From Dugong dugon (lineage: Eukaryota > Chordata > Mammalia > Sirenia > Dugongidae): DNA of 64,000 bases. This document shows, piece by piece, positions 11,891 through 22,657 of the stretch. Location of the stretch: positions 59,710,828 to 59,774,827 of the forward strand of contig CM057482.1 in assembly GCA_030035585.1 (NCBI GenBank), in the 5' to 3' direction. Each line of letters begins with the position of its first letter. The stretch's first letter is position 1. The notes under the pieces were generated by a model, which saw only the letters and a program-made list of their open reading frames with translations, did no database searches and was not told the DNA's origin. The translations under genes were made by a program, and so were the position numbers.

Positions 11891-12048
11891 CATGACCCAG
11901 TCGGCCATAGTTTCCCCGGCCCCACGTGTACAGCTCCCCCTCAGCGGTGATGGCCGCGCTGTATGTGCTTCCACAAGCAATGTGTACCACGTGCTTCCCA
12001 GCCTGCTTTCCAGAAAAAGCAGAGATCACCTTAGGTTCTTCCAGAGGC
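11891..12048 (-). CDS. HERC2: HERC2 coding exon, RLD1 (approx. residues 533-586)
   Basis: 158 nt; enters in phase 2, leaves in phase 1. It encodes [19 protein letters not shown], the strand [17 protein letters not shown], and [15 protein letters not shown], a full RCC1 repeat with the canonical W-G-x-G-x-x-G-R-L-G-H-G signature. Acceptor tccacag, donor ATG|GTACGT. Confidence 0.96.
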
Positions 12049-12289
12049 CTGTGGAGACAAAAAGGACATATGTGACTGCCCTTTTAGGCATTTTTATTGT
12101 TGTTGGGAAAGAAATTCACTATTAGGAATAAACCATCATAATGTCAAGGCTGTTTCTACTTTCAAATGTCTTATGAAGTAATTAAGGCAATATATAAATC
12201 AAAAACCTAACATCTCCATGACTAAACTTTGTTAAAAAGGTATCTAATGCCAAGTATGGTATCCAGCAAGATTTCAAAACATTTGTTAA

Positions 12290-12775
12290 AGATGCGTACG
12301 TGTACATGAGTTCACAGCAGCCTTAGTCACAATAGTCCAAAACTGGAAATGACCAAAATGTCCATGAACTGATGAATAAATTAACTGAGGTACCTCTACA
12401 CAATGGAACACTACTCAGCAATAAAAAGGAATGAACTACAGATACACAACAACACAGTTTAATCTCAAAAGTACCGTGCTAAATGAAAGAGACCAAAAAC
12501 AAAATATACTGTATGATTCCATTTATATTAAAACCTGGAAAAGGCAAACTAACAGTGATAGAGAGCAGATCAGTGATTGCCAGGGGTTGGGGATGGGGAG
12601 AAGGGACTGACTACAAAGGGGTACAGAGGAAACCGCAGATGCAATGGAAATGTTCAACAGCTTAATTGTGGTGGTCACCCAACTATATGCATTTGCCAAA
12701 ATGTATCAAACTGTACACTAAAAACTGATTAATTTTATTCTATGTAAACCTCCATAAAGTTGGTTGAAATTTTAT
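12290..12775 (+). mobile_element. L1 3' end fragment (old)
   Basis: ORF2 C-terminal relic (the catgaactgatgaataaa and acactactcagcaataaa blocks) followed by a typical old L1M 3'UTR (gtggtggtcacc, aaactgtacactaaaa). Antisense to HERC2. Confidence 0.8.
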
Positions 12776-14483
12776 ATACAGTTGTTAAGTAAATGTGGAA
12801 AGAGTAATGCAAGCAAGGGTTACTAACTCACGCTGCAATCTGTATTTTACCATCAGTATGACAGTACACATTCAGAAAGAAAAGTCTTACTAGTTGAAGA
12901 AATTTCTAAAACAAAACGTCCTATGTTTATAATCAGAATGTTTACTCTTATTGATAACATCTTCTTAAGCATCCACATAAGCCCACTCCAGCCTCTCCAA
13001 AGACATGGTTTACTCACTTTGTGACCCACTAGTCTACGAAATAAATAAATGCACACACACGTATGTGCACATCTCATTGATTCTACTCCAGTTAACTTCC
13101 TCCTTCTTGGTTCAGCTCATTTCAACTCCCCCAAAAGTCTCTCTCCAACTCCTGCTGTGTACACTGATTTTTTTTTCCTTCTCCGAACTCATAGAGCAAT
13201 ACACAAGTTATTCATTCTAGCACTTAATCTCGGCTGAATATTATTTTATTATAAAATATTTTATACATAGTAAATTATATATAAAATAACCCAGCTTCTC
13301 TGGGAAATCATTCACAATACCATTTCAGTCACGTGTGCCCATGCCGATCTCACCTCCCTTCCAACCTGAGAGTAACAAGTCTATATCTCATGTTTATCAT
13401 TCCTTTGTTTTTCATGATAGTTTTACTACATTTGTCTGAATTCCTCACAACATTGGTAAGTTCTGAATGTTTCTGAACACTTCTGCATAAATGTGTAATA
13501 CTATACACATAACACAGCTTTTTCAGGTTTTTGAGATTCTTTCGAGTTGTGGTGGTGGAGCCATGATTCGCTCATTCCACTTGAGTAGAGTTAACTCACT
13601 ATGTGAATAGCCGACACTGCTTTTCCAGTCTCCTGGGAATAGACGGGGGGCAGAGTCCAGAAGGTCATCATTTCAAACCCTGCTGATGTCCTCCTCCTGT
13701 ATACATCTCTGATGCACATTACCTATTTTCTGCAAATAATGCACCCATGTAAACAACACGCCTCACGCACAGTGCACCTGTGAAAATGATGTGCAATGGG
13801 GCTGCGCAGTTGGCAAAAACATATAACACGAGTGTTATCTGCGTAAAAATACAGTAATTGGGGTTGCTGAACTGGAGCATACTTGATCTTCAATTTCAGC
13901 CTAAGGGAAAAGTTTCTTTCGCCAGTTTCCAAATACAACAGCAATGCATGAAAGAGTCTCATCGTTCCATGGGAACTGTCAGATCTTTCACTTTTACAGC
14001 CTTGTCTTTAACTTCACCATTTTCTGTGTTTATTTCTGGTCTCTCAAAGTAATAAAAAGCTTCCACCAGATAAAATAATATTAAGAAATCTTTCATTTTA
14101 GAACATGTGATAATGATATTATGGTCCAAAAACAGGGGGACCTTAACTGTTAGAGAATGTGGAAACATTTTATGAATAGAATGATAGATAGCAGTGTGGA
14201 ATTCGCTTTAGAAAACTCCATCGTGGGGGGTGTGGTGTGAGTGGATGAAACAGGAGAAGCAAAAATCTGCTGGTTGTTGAAGCTGAGGGAGAAGAACATG
14301 AGGTCAACTTATGTCACTCTCTGTACTGAGGAGATCCTGCAGTATTGCTAAGGGCAGACATATCCTGGTACACATGTCAGAGCAGCTTTAAAAAACCCAG
14401 CTACACTTTCATTTTGTCACTCTATTTTAGATACAGCAACATGAAGGCGTACATGTCAATTAGAGGAATAGCTCCATACGTAC
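12776..14483. other. Intron, mostly unique
   Basis: Apart from the small inverted-repeat element at 13722-13854 I see no exon, repeat family or regulatory motif that I can support here. Short open frames are random or composition-driven. Confidence 0.6.
13722..13854. mobile_element. Small terminal-inverted-repeat element, copy 1 (candidate MITE)
   Basis: The left end reads tattttctgcaaataa and the right end, reverse-complemented, reads tatttttacgcagataa. The ends are imperfect inverted repeats of about 20-25 bp around 85 bp of interior. The same pair of ends is found at 27897-28113. Family not recognised. Confidence 0.45.
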
Positions 14484-14635
14484 ACAGTGTCCCCGTGGCC
14501 TAGTCGGCCCCCATCCCCACAGCCCCAGGAGTAAACCTCTCCAGTGGCTGCCAACGCCAGGTAATGGTGACCATCAGAATGTGCAGCGATTTTTATAATG
14601 TTTCTAGAGGCAAGACCCTGGACCAGCTGTGGTGC
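14484..14635 (-). CDS. HERC2: HERC2 coding exon, RLD1 (approx. residues 483-533)
   Basis: 152 nt; enters in phase 0, leaves in phase 2. It begins APQLVQGLASRNIIKIAAH, then HHYLALAATGEVYSWGCG and GGRLGHGDTV. It holds one complete RCC1 blade. Acceptor cttccag, donor TGT|GTACGT. The intron to the exon upstream is only 238 bp. Confidence 0.96.
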
Positions 14636-14873
14636 CTGGAAGAGTAAAAATAGGAAGAAAAATTAGTGATCAGTACAAAAATAATGAAAATAGCATGAAT
14701 TTTCTCAAATTGTACATCTCACTTTAACAAACCAAACCCTAGCACTCCACCCACCTAACACCCACAGAACAACAGAGACTTGACTTGCTTGAGTCAGTAC
14801 AGGTTGGCCCTGTGCTCAAGGGGAGAAATGCCTGCCCCTTACAGGAATACCAGGCCCAGCTGAAAGCACCTAC

Positions 14874-15062
14874 CAGAGCATCGCTGTTGTAGGCCTGCAT
14901 GTACACGCGGCCGCTCCTCGACAAGATGAGGAAGCGCTTCTCTGCACAGGCAATCTGCATGACCCCCAGGCTGGCAAGGCCTTCACACTGAATGGGACCA
15001 ATCACATTGGCATAGTATTTCCATCCTATTAACCCCCAACCTATGACCTCTTGCAATGATCC
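14874..15062 (-). CDS. HERC2: HERC2 coding exon, entry into RLD1 (approx. residues 420-482)
   Basis: 189 nt, 63 codons, phase 0 on both sides. It encodes GSLQEVIGWGLIGWKYYAN, GPIQCEGLASLGVMQIACA, and FLILSRSGRVYMQAYNSDA. This is the first, least canonical blade of the RCC1-like domain. Acceptor cttacag, donor CTG|GTAGGT. Confidence 0.95.
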
Positions 15063-15319
15063 CTGTAAGATAATAAAGTACATATTTTCTTTACAACAGC
15101 AACCAAATCTCTTTCTCAGTCAAAAGAATAACTCATTCTAGTGGTAACAATAAAATATTATAAGCTAACAACAAAACAAGAAAAGAGCTATGTTAACTGA
15201 TAACATTCTGTATTAAACATAAGGGCCCCAGTTAACACATAAGATGAAGGGACTGAACAGGTGACTTTCCACAGCACTTCATTGTAGAAGAGCCTGACAG
15301 AAAGCACTCCATGTGGGAA

Positions 15320-15573
15320 GACTTCGTCCCATGTACTTTCACATGCTGTCAGGAGGGATGAGTTCCTGGAGAGGGACAGCATGCTTGGTAAAGTAGAGGG
15401 GCAACAAAAAAAGAGGAAGACCCTCAACAAGACAGACTGACATAGGGACGGCAACAATGGGCCCAAGCGTAACAATGATTGTGAGGATGGTGCACGACTG
15501 GGCAGTGTTTCATTCTGTTGGACTTGGGGTCGCTATGAGTTGGAACCAACTCAATGGCACCTAAAAACAACAC
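15320..15573 (+). mobile_element. RTE-type LINE 3' end
   Basis: The plus strand carries the RTE 3' region: the agcatgcttggtaaagtaga block, the aaaagaggaagaccctcaac block (K-R-G-R-P-S-T motif in frame), and a tail ggtcgctatgagttgg...gcacctaaaaacaac. The end is the same tail used by the local SINEs, supporting RTE-driven SINE mobilisation. 5'-truncated; antisense to HERC2. Confidence 0.85.
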
Positions 15574-15811
15574 ATATGGACCTTAAACATGTTAAGAAAA
15601 CAATGCTCAAACTGAACCAGGCTACCATTTCATACCATAACAGCCAAAAATCCAAAAGCCTAAACTCCCTGCAGTGAAGCCTTGGAATGACGAATGTTCT
15701 TCCTGTGGATGTGAACACTAGGAATCAACTGTACCAGAGCAACTTGGCAATGTTCATCAAATACGTCCAGCACATTTGCCCAGCCACCTCACTAAAGTAC
15801 TTCACTACCTG

Positions 15812-15884
15812 CGTGCACACACATGCACACACACTCACACGCACACACACGTGCACACGCAAACATGCACACACACACACATAG
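15812..15884. repeat. (CA)n-rich microsatellite
   Basis: About 70 bp of CA repeat with G and T interruptions (acgtgcac, catgcaca). Confidence 0.9.
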
Positions 15885-15919
15885 CAGCACACGTATCATA
15901 CCAGATTAGTCTTTGTAGC

Positions 15920-16345
15920 ACTAGTTAAGTAGCAAATACTGGCAAGAACCGAAGTGTTCACCAACAGGAGACTAGTCAAAAACAAAAACTCTGATACAGC
16001 CACAGGTGGAATACTAAACTGCTCTAAAAAAACAAAGCAAGAAGCTGTCTATATTGATACAGAAAGATCTCCAGTGTATACTGTTAAAAAGACAAGCTAC
16101 AAAGTATATGTAACATGCTATGTCTAAAATAAGAAAGGAGGGAAAATAATAAATGTTCATTCCAGAAAACACTAAACAATACAGAAAATACTAAAGAAGC
16201 AATAAGGAGCAGGTAGGGGCACTTGGTAGATGACAGTGGGGTACGATGTGTCTGTACACGTATTTTTATTTTGAGCCGTATGAACGTACTGTTCTTTTTT
16301 TAATGACAAAAAAATACTCTTCATATTAAAAATAGAGTTAGGAAA
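15920..16345 (+). mobile_element. Old L1-like 3' fragment
   Basis: Contains the phrases typical of an ancient L1 3' end (a gatacagaaagatctcca block, a ctgttaaaaagacaagct block). No frames; assigned from wording only. Confidence 0.5.
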
Positions 16346-16448
16346 ACCTGGATAAAAAACCAAGATTATTCTGTGTGTCCCTGTCAGTTAATTACCATCT
16401 AAAGTACACTGCAGACAACCAGGTGAGATGGTGTGTGAGGCCCCAGTG

Positions 16449-16808
16449 AGTGCACACACACACACACGCCCACACACGCGCCACACACACACGCCCCCAC
16501 ACACACGCCCCCCCACACACACACGCCACCCCACACACACGCGCCCCCCCACACACGTGCCCACACACACACACACGCCCCCCCACACGCCTACACACAC
16601 GTGCCACACACACGCCCACACACACATGCCCCCCCACACACGCCCCCACACACACAATGCCCCCCCACACACACAATGCCCCCACACACACGCCCCACAC
16701 ACACACACGCCCCCACATATACACACGCCCCCCCACACACACACACGCCCCCCCCACACACACACACGCCCCCCACACACACACACGCCCCCCCCACACA
16801 CACACACC
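16449..16808. repeat. CA/CCCCC compound minisatellite
   Basis: About 360 bp made of short units alternating (CA)3-7 with CGCCCCC or CGCC, very C-rich on the plus strand and G-rich on the minus. Long open frames on both strands (up to 229 codons) reflect composition only. It lies in the HERC2 intron between exons 14874-15062 and 17378-17551. Confidence 0.95.
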
Positions 16809-17377
16809 AGCCTCAACATCAGCAGCGTATCACTCCTAGAACCAGCTTCGCAGCAGACAGCCACCTTCAGAGCTTCTAGTGCACAAGCAACATCTGCAAC
16901 CTTCCAGATGTGGTGCTGATAAAGAGCTCTCTGGGGACTCGCCCCTGAACTTGGAGCCAGGGACACAAGGTGGGTCCCTTGACCTTGACCCTTGTGTGCC
17001 TCAGCTGGCCCTACCTGCTTGATGAGGATTCCAAGAAGATTGTCCAAGGAACTCAGGAAGGGCACCGTGCCTGGCACATGATGCGCATCCCATGACTACA
17101 CACCGCGAGCACCTCCAGACTGCCTAGGGGACAGGTACTACCAAGAACCACACTGGTGCCCCAGAGGACAGCAGATGCCACTCACAGGGTGGCTCTAATG
17201 TGCCAAAGCTACAGAAGATCATGCAGTCACTCATTTTGACTACTGTACACGTTTAAAAGCTATAAACCAGTTCTCACCCACAATATCATACAGACCAAGA
17301 ACCACACAAGTACAGAATGAGAATCTAGCAGAATTATTAATTACAAAGCATATAGAGAAGACTACCACAGCAAATAC

Positions 17378-17551
17378 CTTGTGAGATGTTGGAGAGCTAC
17401 ACAAAGGAGGCATACAGGGTGTTGCCAGGCGGTCCAGATGGGCCGTGACAACGACCGCAGTCTGTCGTAAGTCGATTGCCAGCTCATTGTCTTGTGGCAG
17501 GGTAAGGTACCTCAGGAAACTCTCATTGGGGCTCAGAGGGCCAGATAAGAG
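17378..17551 (-). CDS. HERC2: HERC2 coding exon upstream of RLD1 (approx. residues 362-419)
   Basis: 174 nt, 58 codons, phase 0 on both sides. It encodes [53 protein letters not shown] and then HK at the donor AAG|GTATTT. It is the linker between the N-terminal helical region and the propeller. Acceptor tatctag. Confidence 0.94.
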
Positions 17552-19066
17552 CTAGATAAGAAATGCAAACAAACATCTTGAGAAATGGTAAGAAAAATTA
17601 AAGTAACACAATTAGCCTGTAGCCACTCTTTATATTTTGGTATTTACAGATACAGAATATCTGTAAATCTGTTCATTTTGGCCATTAAATGATAACTGTT
17701 GACTATACATTTATACTATACATCTATACAATTGTCACACTACACCTCAGGTGAATGCTAGAGATGTCGACTCCACATGGATTACTAATACAGCCCAAAT
17801 CATCCTGCAAGTCATGCCTCCCGCAGGACCTTCGAGAACAAGCTTTGGGGTGGCACAAACAGCACCTCAACCTGACTTTAAAAACTGAAAACAAAATTCC
17901 TTATTTTACTTTAAATGCTGCCCACTCTGGAGAAAATCGTATTTGCAAATTAAGTCATAGTTCAATTCTGCCAAATAATAGAAAAATTAGGCTTAAACAT
18001 TATAACAGAATAGTACATGTTTCTAGAAAAGACTTGCAAAATTAAATGTCTACTTCTAAAAAGAAGCAGTCTTGGGGAGTCGCAGGCTAGAATAAGCTGA
18101 GGTGGCCTTCAGGCCTGCTCGGACATCTGCAGCCTGGGCGGGGTATCCCCCTTTTCTAATATGTATTTAAAGTGTGCGTTTGACACTTAATATGGTAACA
18201 TAACTTAAATGGACGATTATACTAGTAATTCCCCACAAACAGCCTGATGGGGGAGAGGGAGATGAAGACTTACCTGGCTCTCCTAGGCATATTCTCAAAA
18301 TGAAACAGTAAGATGTCTGGATGTGTGTTTTTCCATGTAGACAAAGTGACATTTCATGTTAGATCACTCCTCTGAGCCTTATGACAATGTCCTGACCCTC
18401 ACCTCAATGTGCTAACCCTTCTCCCAACTCAATGCATGGCCTTCCTATGTTATCTAACTGCTGCAAGTACCAATGATGAGCTACTTGAGTCTCATCTTTT
18501 GCACTTGAAATACATCAGGGGTTTTACGCATCTTCACTCCTCTGCTAACAACTCCTTCATGGAAGTGAGCACGCTTTCTTTACATCTTCCACAGCATCTA
18601 AATCTCACCTCCCTCACAGCAAATGTGCGCTACAAGAAGCTGCTGGGAGCACGCAAGCACTAACCTCCGTGCACATGAGGGCTATGCTGCTCTAGTGTAG
18701 CAGAAAGAAACAGCACAGTTAACACGCAGCAGACAGGGATCTCTAAAACTACAACTGGATATTTATGTTAACACATAAAGCCCTCCTACAAAACATACAC
18801 AACCCAACAACAAAAATGCAGAGCCCAGTGGCTCTGGCCACTACTTAGCACATCAAAGAATCCTCATTTGCTCATGGGACATTCTACCACACCAGGTGAA
18901 CCCACACCGTGGCCTGCCACACCTGCCTTACCTGACCACATACAGACACCCCAAGAGACAACCATCTCCATGGCCATGCACCCTGGTCGAGTTGACAGAA
19001 GTCTCCCTACTTTCAATAACTACAGTGAAGCTTGTACTTGGACCCAGAGTGCCATGGGATGCTTAC
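17552..19066. other. Intron, nothing recognised
   Basis: Unique-looking sequence. The frames at 17755-18045 and 18409-18663 have no recognisable family and unremarkable composition. I see no repeat I can name. Confidence 0.5.
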
Positions 19067-19238
19067 GTGAGTGTCAGCCTCTGGGTGCAGCACATCTTTA
19101 CTGCCAAGGATGCCCTGGAACCTCTGCAGCAACGGCAGCAGGGGGGCACTGGTCCCCTGTGCAGACCGCTCATTGTCAGTCTCCCGGGCACCGCTGTCCC
19201 ACAACTGAAGCAACAACATGATGGCAGATAACATTTGG
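19067..19238 (-). CDS. HERC2: HERC2 coding exon, N-terminal helical region (approx. residues 304-361)
   Basis: 172 nt; enters in phase 2, leaves in phase 0. It encodes QMLSAIMLLLQLWDSGARE, TDNERSAQGTSAPLLPLL and QRFQGILGSKDVLHPEADT. It matches HERC2 with scattered substitutions near its end, a stretch that is probably under weaker constraint. Acceptor ctttag, donor CAC|GTAAGC. Confidence 0.94.
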
Positions 19239-19760
19239 CTAAAAGGGAAAATATATTCTCTAGTAAAAGCAGATTAACATTTTGCCATGGTTCATCAAAA
19301 ATAAAAGTAAACAGCTAAACAAAATTGACAAGATATACTAGATTTATAAGGAAACTAAAATAATGCCATGGAAACAATTCTTGACAATAAAATCACTGAC
19401 ACAGCACCAAGATTCTAGCACAAGACATCAACCTGCTGTTTATCAAAAATATAATACCACAGTTTAAAATAAGTTTAAATAGCTCTTTCAGTGAGGAATT
19501 TCTAATACCTTAAATTAATGCAATAAAAATAATTATTTTAGAAAGCTACAAGAATAAAATAACAGAGCTCTAGGCATAAAAAAGGAAGTGAAGAATATCT
19601 AACTGTACCTGGCTTTGAAAGAAAGAGTGGGCCCTTTGAATTAGAGACTACCACGCATCTGCTACAGTCACCAACAATTCAATGCAAGGTCATAAGATAT
19701 AAAAGCTCGATGGATGCTGGGGCACCTCCCTAAAGCACTGGCATCCTGTGGTACTCTCAC

Positions 19761-19871
19761 CTCAGCGTGCCTCTCTGCACGGCAAGCTCCAACAGGATGG
19801 CCAGGGCCAAGTGCTGGTCCTGCAGGGGGATGCTCCCTGGTCCTTTGGCGCCAGGCATTCCATGGATATCC
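19761..19871 (-). CDS. HERC2: HERC2 coding exon, N-terminal region (approx. residues 268-304)
   Basis: 111 nt; phase 2 on both sides. It encodes DIHGMPGAKGPGSIPLQD, then QHLALAILLELAVQRGTL. Acceptor gtttcag, donor GAG|GTGAGA. A short amphipathic helix (LALAILLELAV) dominates the second half. Confidence 0.94.
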
Positions 19872-20018
19872 CTGAAACAACAGTAGTGGATGCAGGACAA
19901 AGCAGTGTCAGAGAAAGTCATCATGCTTAAAATACTACTAAAATATTAATAATGCTATATGCTCTCTCCCATTAAAAAAAAATACTTTGAATATTTAGAA
20001 TCAACTTTCTGTGACTTA

Positions 20019-20505
20019 CTACCTGTCATGGTTGAATTATGTCCCCCAAAAAATGTGTGTATCAATTTGTCCTGGCCATGATTCCTGCTATTGTGTGGTT
20101 TTCCCGTATGTTGTAAATCCTGCTTTTATGATGTTAATGAGGGAGGATGGGTGGCAGTTGTATTAGTAAGGCGGGACTCAATCTACAAGAAAGGATTCTG
20201 TCCTGAGGCAATCTCTTGAGAGATAAAAGAGAGAAGTGAGCAGAGAGATGGGGGACCTCATACCACCAAGAAAGTAGTGCCAGGAGCAGAGCATGTCCTT
20301 TGGACCCAAGGTCCCTGCGCGGAGAAGCTCCTAGTCCGGGGGAACATTGATGAGAAGGGTGACAGAGGGAGAAAGCCCTTCCCTGGAGCTGACGCCCTGA
20401 ACTTGGACTTTTAGCCTATTTTACTGTGGAGAAATAAATTTCTTTTTAAAGCCATCCGCTTGGGGTATTTCTGTTGTAGCAGCGCTAGATGACTAAGACA
20501 CTACC
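20019..20505 (+). mobile_element. Solo LTR, MaLR/MLT1-like, with 5-bp target duplication
   Basis: The LTR proper is 20024-20500 (477 bp). It opens TGTCATGGTTGAATTATGTC and closes with ...GATGACTAAGACA, with the AATAAA polyadenylation signal near 20433. It is flanked by CTACC at 20019-20023 and 20501-20505. Layout and end sequences recall MLT1/MaLR LTRs. No internal viral sequence remains, so it arose by LTR recombination. A second member is at 50756-51274. Antisense to HERC2. Confidence 0.85.
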
Positions 20506-21678
20506 CAAATCTGTTCAGAGACTTTAAAGTATAAAATTAACTTGTAAAGATATATTTTATTAATGGTACTAATTCATATAAGATATAATTACATTAGAAG
20601 ATATATTCCAAGTTTCTGAAGCATAAAATAACTTATATCATTAGTTAATATTTGAATATTTTTTAAGTCTCAATAAAGTGTAAGGTTTTTAGAGTTATCA
20701 ACAGTCTCCTATAGTACTGGAGAAGAACCAATTTCTCAAAGTACCTGAGAATATACAGACAAAATATCTAGGCTTATTTTTATCTCTGATCAAAGAAAAA
20801 ATTTTAACTTTTTTCCATTTCTCAGTAATAACTAGTTTTCTTGATCCTAGATGAAAGAAGGAGAATCTCATGGCATCACCATTACAAGTTGAATTTTTCA
20901 GATGAATTGCAAGCTTATTTCTCAGGGTCCCCAGCCTTATCCTCGGTGGTGATGTCTTCATCAGCCTTCCCAAGAAAGGTCCTCCGACCCATAGCATGGA
21001 AACCAGCAGCAGCCTAGTGAGTGAAAGGGGCCGGCCACAGTGACCTCCACTGAGGGGAGGGTACACAGGCCTCACTTCCCCTCTATGGCTATCTAGGCTG
21101 TTGAACTTGTATCAAGCCATGTATTATTTTTAATTTAAAAAAAGAGAAGAAAATGCACAGCATCCAAGGCAAGAGTTCATCTTTTTCCTTACAAAGAAAT
21201 GACTCACATTCAAATTTTTAAAAATATACTAAACTAAATTTAGGTTTAAACATTGCATCTAAGGTGAAATGGAAGATAAAAGTGGTTACTTGTTCCCAAG
21301 TTACCTATTAAGACTTTAAATATATACCATGAATCAATCATCAGAATGGTGGCACTTTCACTTCCACCAATGGACACACAATAAGTGCTCAAACACATTT
21401 TGAATAACTGATTACCAAATCAGAAATTATCTGACAAAAATAAATGACAGAAAGCATCTTTAATTTTCCATCCCATTCGACAGCTTCCTGGGTCAAATCA
21501 GAATATCTTAAATCATTTTAAAAAGATGAAAACCAAAACCTGGAATCATAGAGCTGAGGATGTGCTGCAAACACACCTCAGAAACCAACCCACTGTGCTT
21601 CTTGGCACGAACAAAGAGGAAACTGAGAAGAAGACTGTTGGAACCTTCCTACAGAAAGGTATGGCAAGAAGAACCTAC
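20506..21678. other. Intron, nothing recognised
   Basis: AT-rich intron. I find no repeat family or motif to support; the frame at 20698-21075 on the minus strand has no recognisable domain. Confidence 0.5.
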
Positions 21679-21835
21679 CCTGTCACGACGGACCGGAGGA
21701 ATCTGGTCGCTCTTTCCACAACTTCCAGCCACACAGAGGACACGGTGCTCTCATCAAAGAGAGAGGCCTCGGGAAGCGCTCTCAGGGCATCCAGGGACTC
21801 CTGCAACAGTTCGCTGCACAGGTCTGCATCCTCAC
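21679..21835 (-). CDS. HERC2: HERC2 coding exon, N-terminal region (approx. residues 215-267)
   Basis: 157 nt; enters in phase 1, leaves in phase 2. It encodes [38 protein letters not shown] and [13 protein letters not shown]. Acceptor gcccag, donor AGG|GTAGGT. The frame is recovered only with the two leading bases that complete a glycine codon begun in the exon upstream. Confidence 0.95.
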
Positions 21836-22013
21836 CTGGGCACATGCACACACTTCAGAGGAAGCCAGGCACAGCTCAGTGGCACTGACATCCAGCCTCC
21901 TCCTCACGTGAACATGCAGGCCAGGCCTCCCACATCTCAGAGAGACACCACTGTCCCATTCTCACTCTCTCACCTCTCCTCTCCATGATTTACTCCAAGA
22001 ACTCAAGAAACTA

Positions 22014-22215
22014 AAATTTAATACCTAAACCCCACTGCTATCGAGTTGATTCCAACTCATAGCAACCTTGCAGGGTTTCCAAGGCGGTAAATCTCTACAG
22101 AAGCAGACTACCACATCTTTCTCCAGGAGCCGCTGGTAGTTTTGAACCGACAACCTTTCAGTTAGCATCAATCGCTTTAAGCACTGAACCACCAGGGCTC
22201 TCCCAAATTTAATAC
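22014..22215 (-). mobile_element. AfroSINE-like SINE with perfect 11-bp target duplication
   Basis: The SINE occupies 22025-22204 and is flanked by AAATTTAATAC at 22014-22024 and 22205-22215. Minus-strand head (B-box region at about 22140) and body with the longer internal segment. Sense relative to HERC2, and about 180 bp past the donor of the exon at 21679-21835 on its upstream intron side. Confidence 0.92.
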
Positions 22216-22556
22216 AGTTGCCTCAAAGTCAATTGTATATTTTATGGCTCTTATATGTGCAATATTAAACTTCTTGTTATTCCAGAAAATAAGTCAGTAC
22301 TTAGGGCTCTCCACTGTACTGGTTTACTAAGGGATGGGTATGTGTGCACACACTTACATTTCATTAAAGCAGCACAGATTGAAAGGCCAGAAACACCCTG
22401 AAGCCTCTGGTTTTTCAGATAAAGAAATGAGGCAGGTGTGGGGCTGTCCAAGGGTGGGGGAAGGCTGAAGGGGCAAAGCTGAGGAGCATACCCAGTCTCC
22501 TGATGCATTAGGGAAACAGAACACCACGCTGCAGATGCTGTAACAACACACATTAC

Positions 22557-22657
22557 CTGACCGCCAGGCTCTGCGTAAAAACGCAAAGGCAAAAGAAAGG
22601 GCTGCTCGGGATCCAACTCTTGCAAGGCCTTCAACCCCTTTGCCTGTGGGTCGGGAA
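22557..22657 (-). CDS. HERC2: HERC2 coding exon, N-terminal region (approx. residues 182-215)
   Basis: 101 nt; enters in phase 2, leaves in phase 1. It encodes SRPTGKGVEGLARVGSRAA, then LSFAFAFLRRAWRSG. The acceptor follows a CA-rich tract and ends gtccacag; donor CAG|GTAATG. Confidence 0.95.

Noticed and set aside
16449..16808. CRISPR-like periodic repeat
   Set aside because: The units are low-complexity CA/CCCCC with no unique spacers, and this is mammalian DNA.
16388..17077. A 229-codon minus-strand frame and other long frames on both strands
   Set aside because: They arise from the C-rich CA minisatellite (Gly/Cys/Val or His/Thr/Pro runs) and have no domain.
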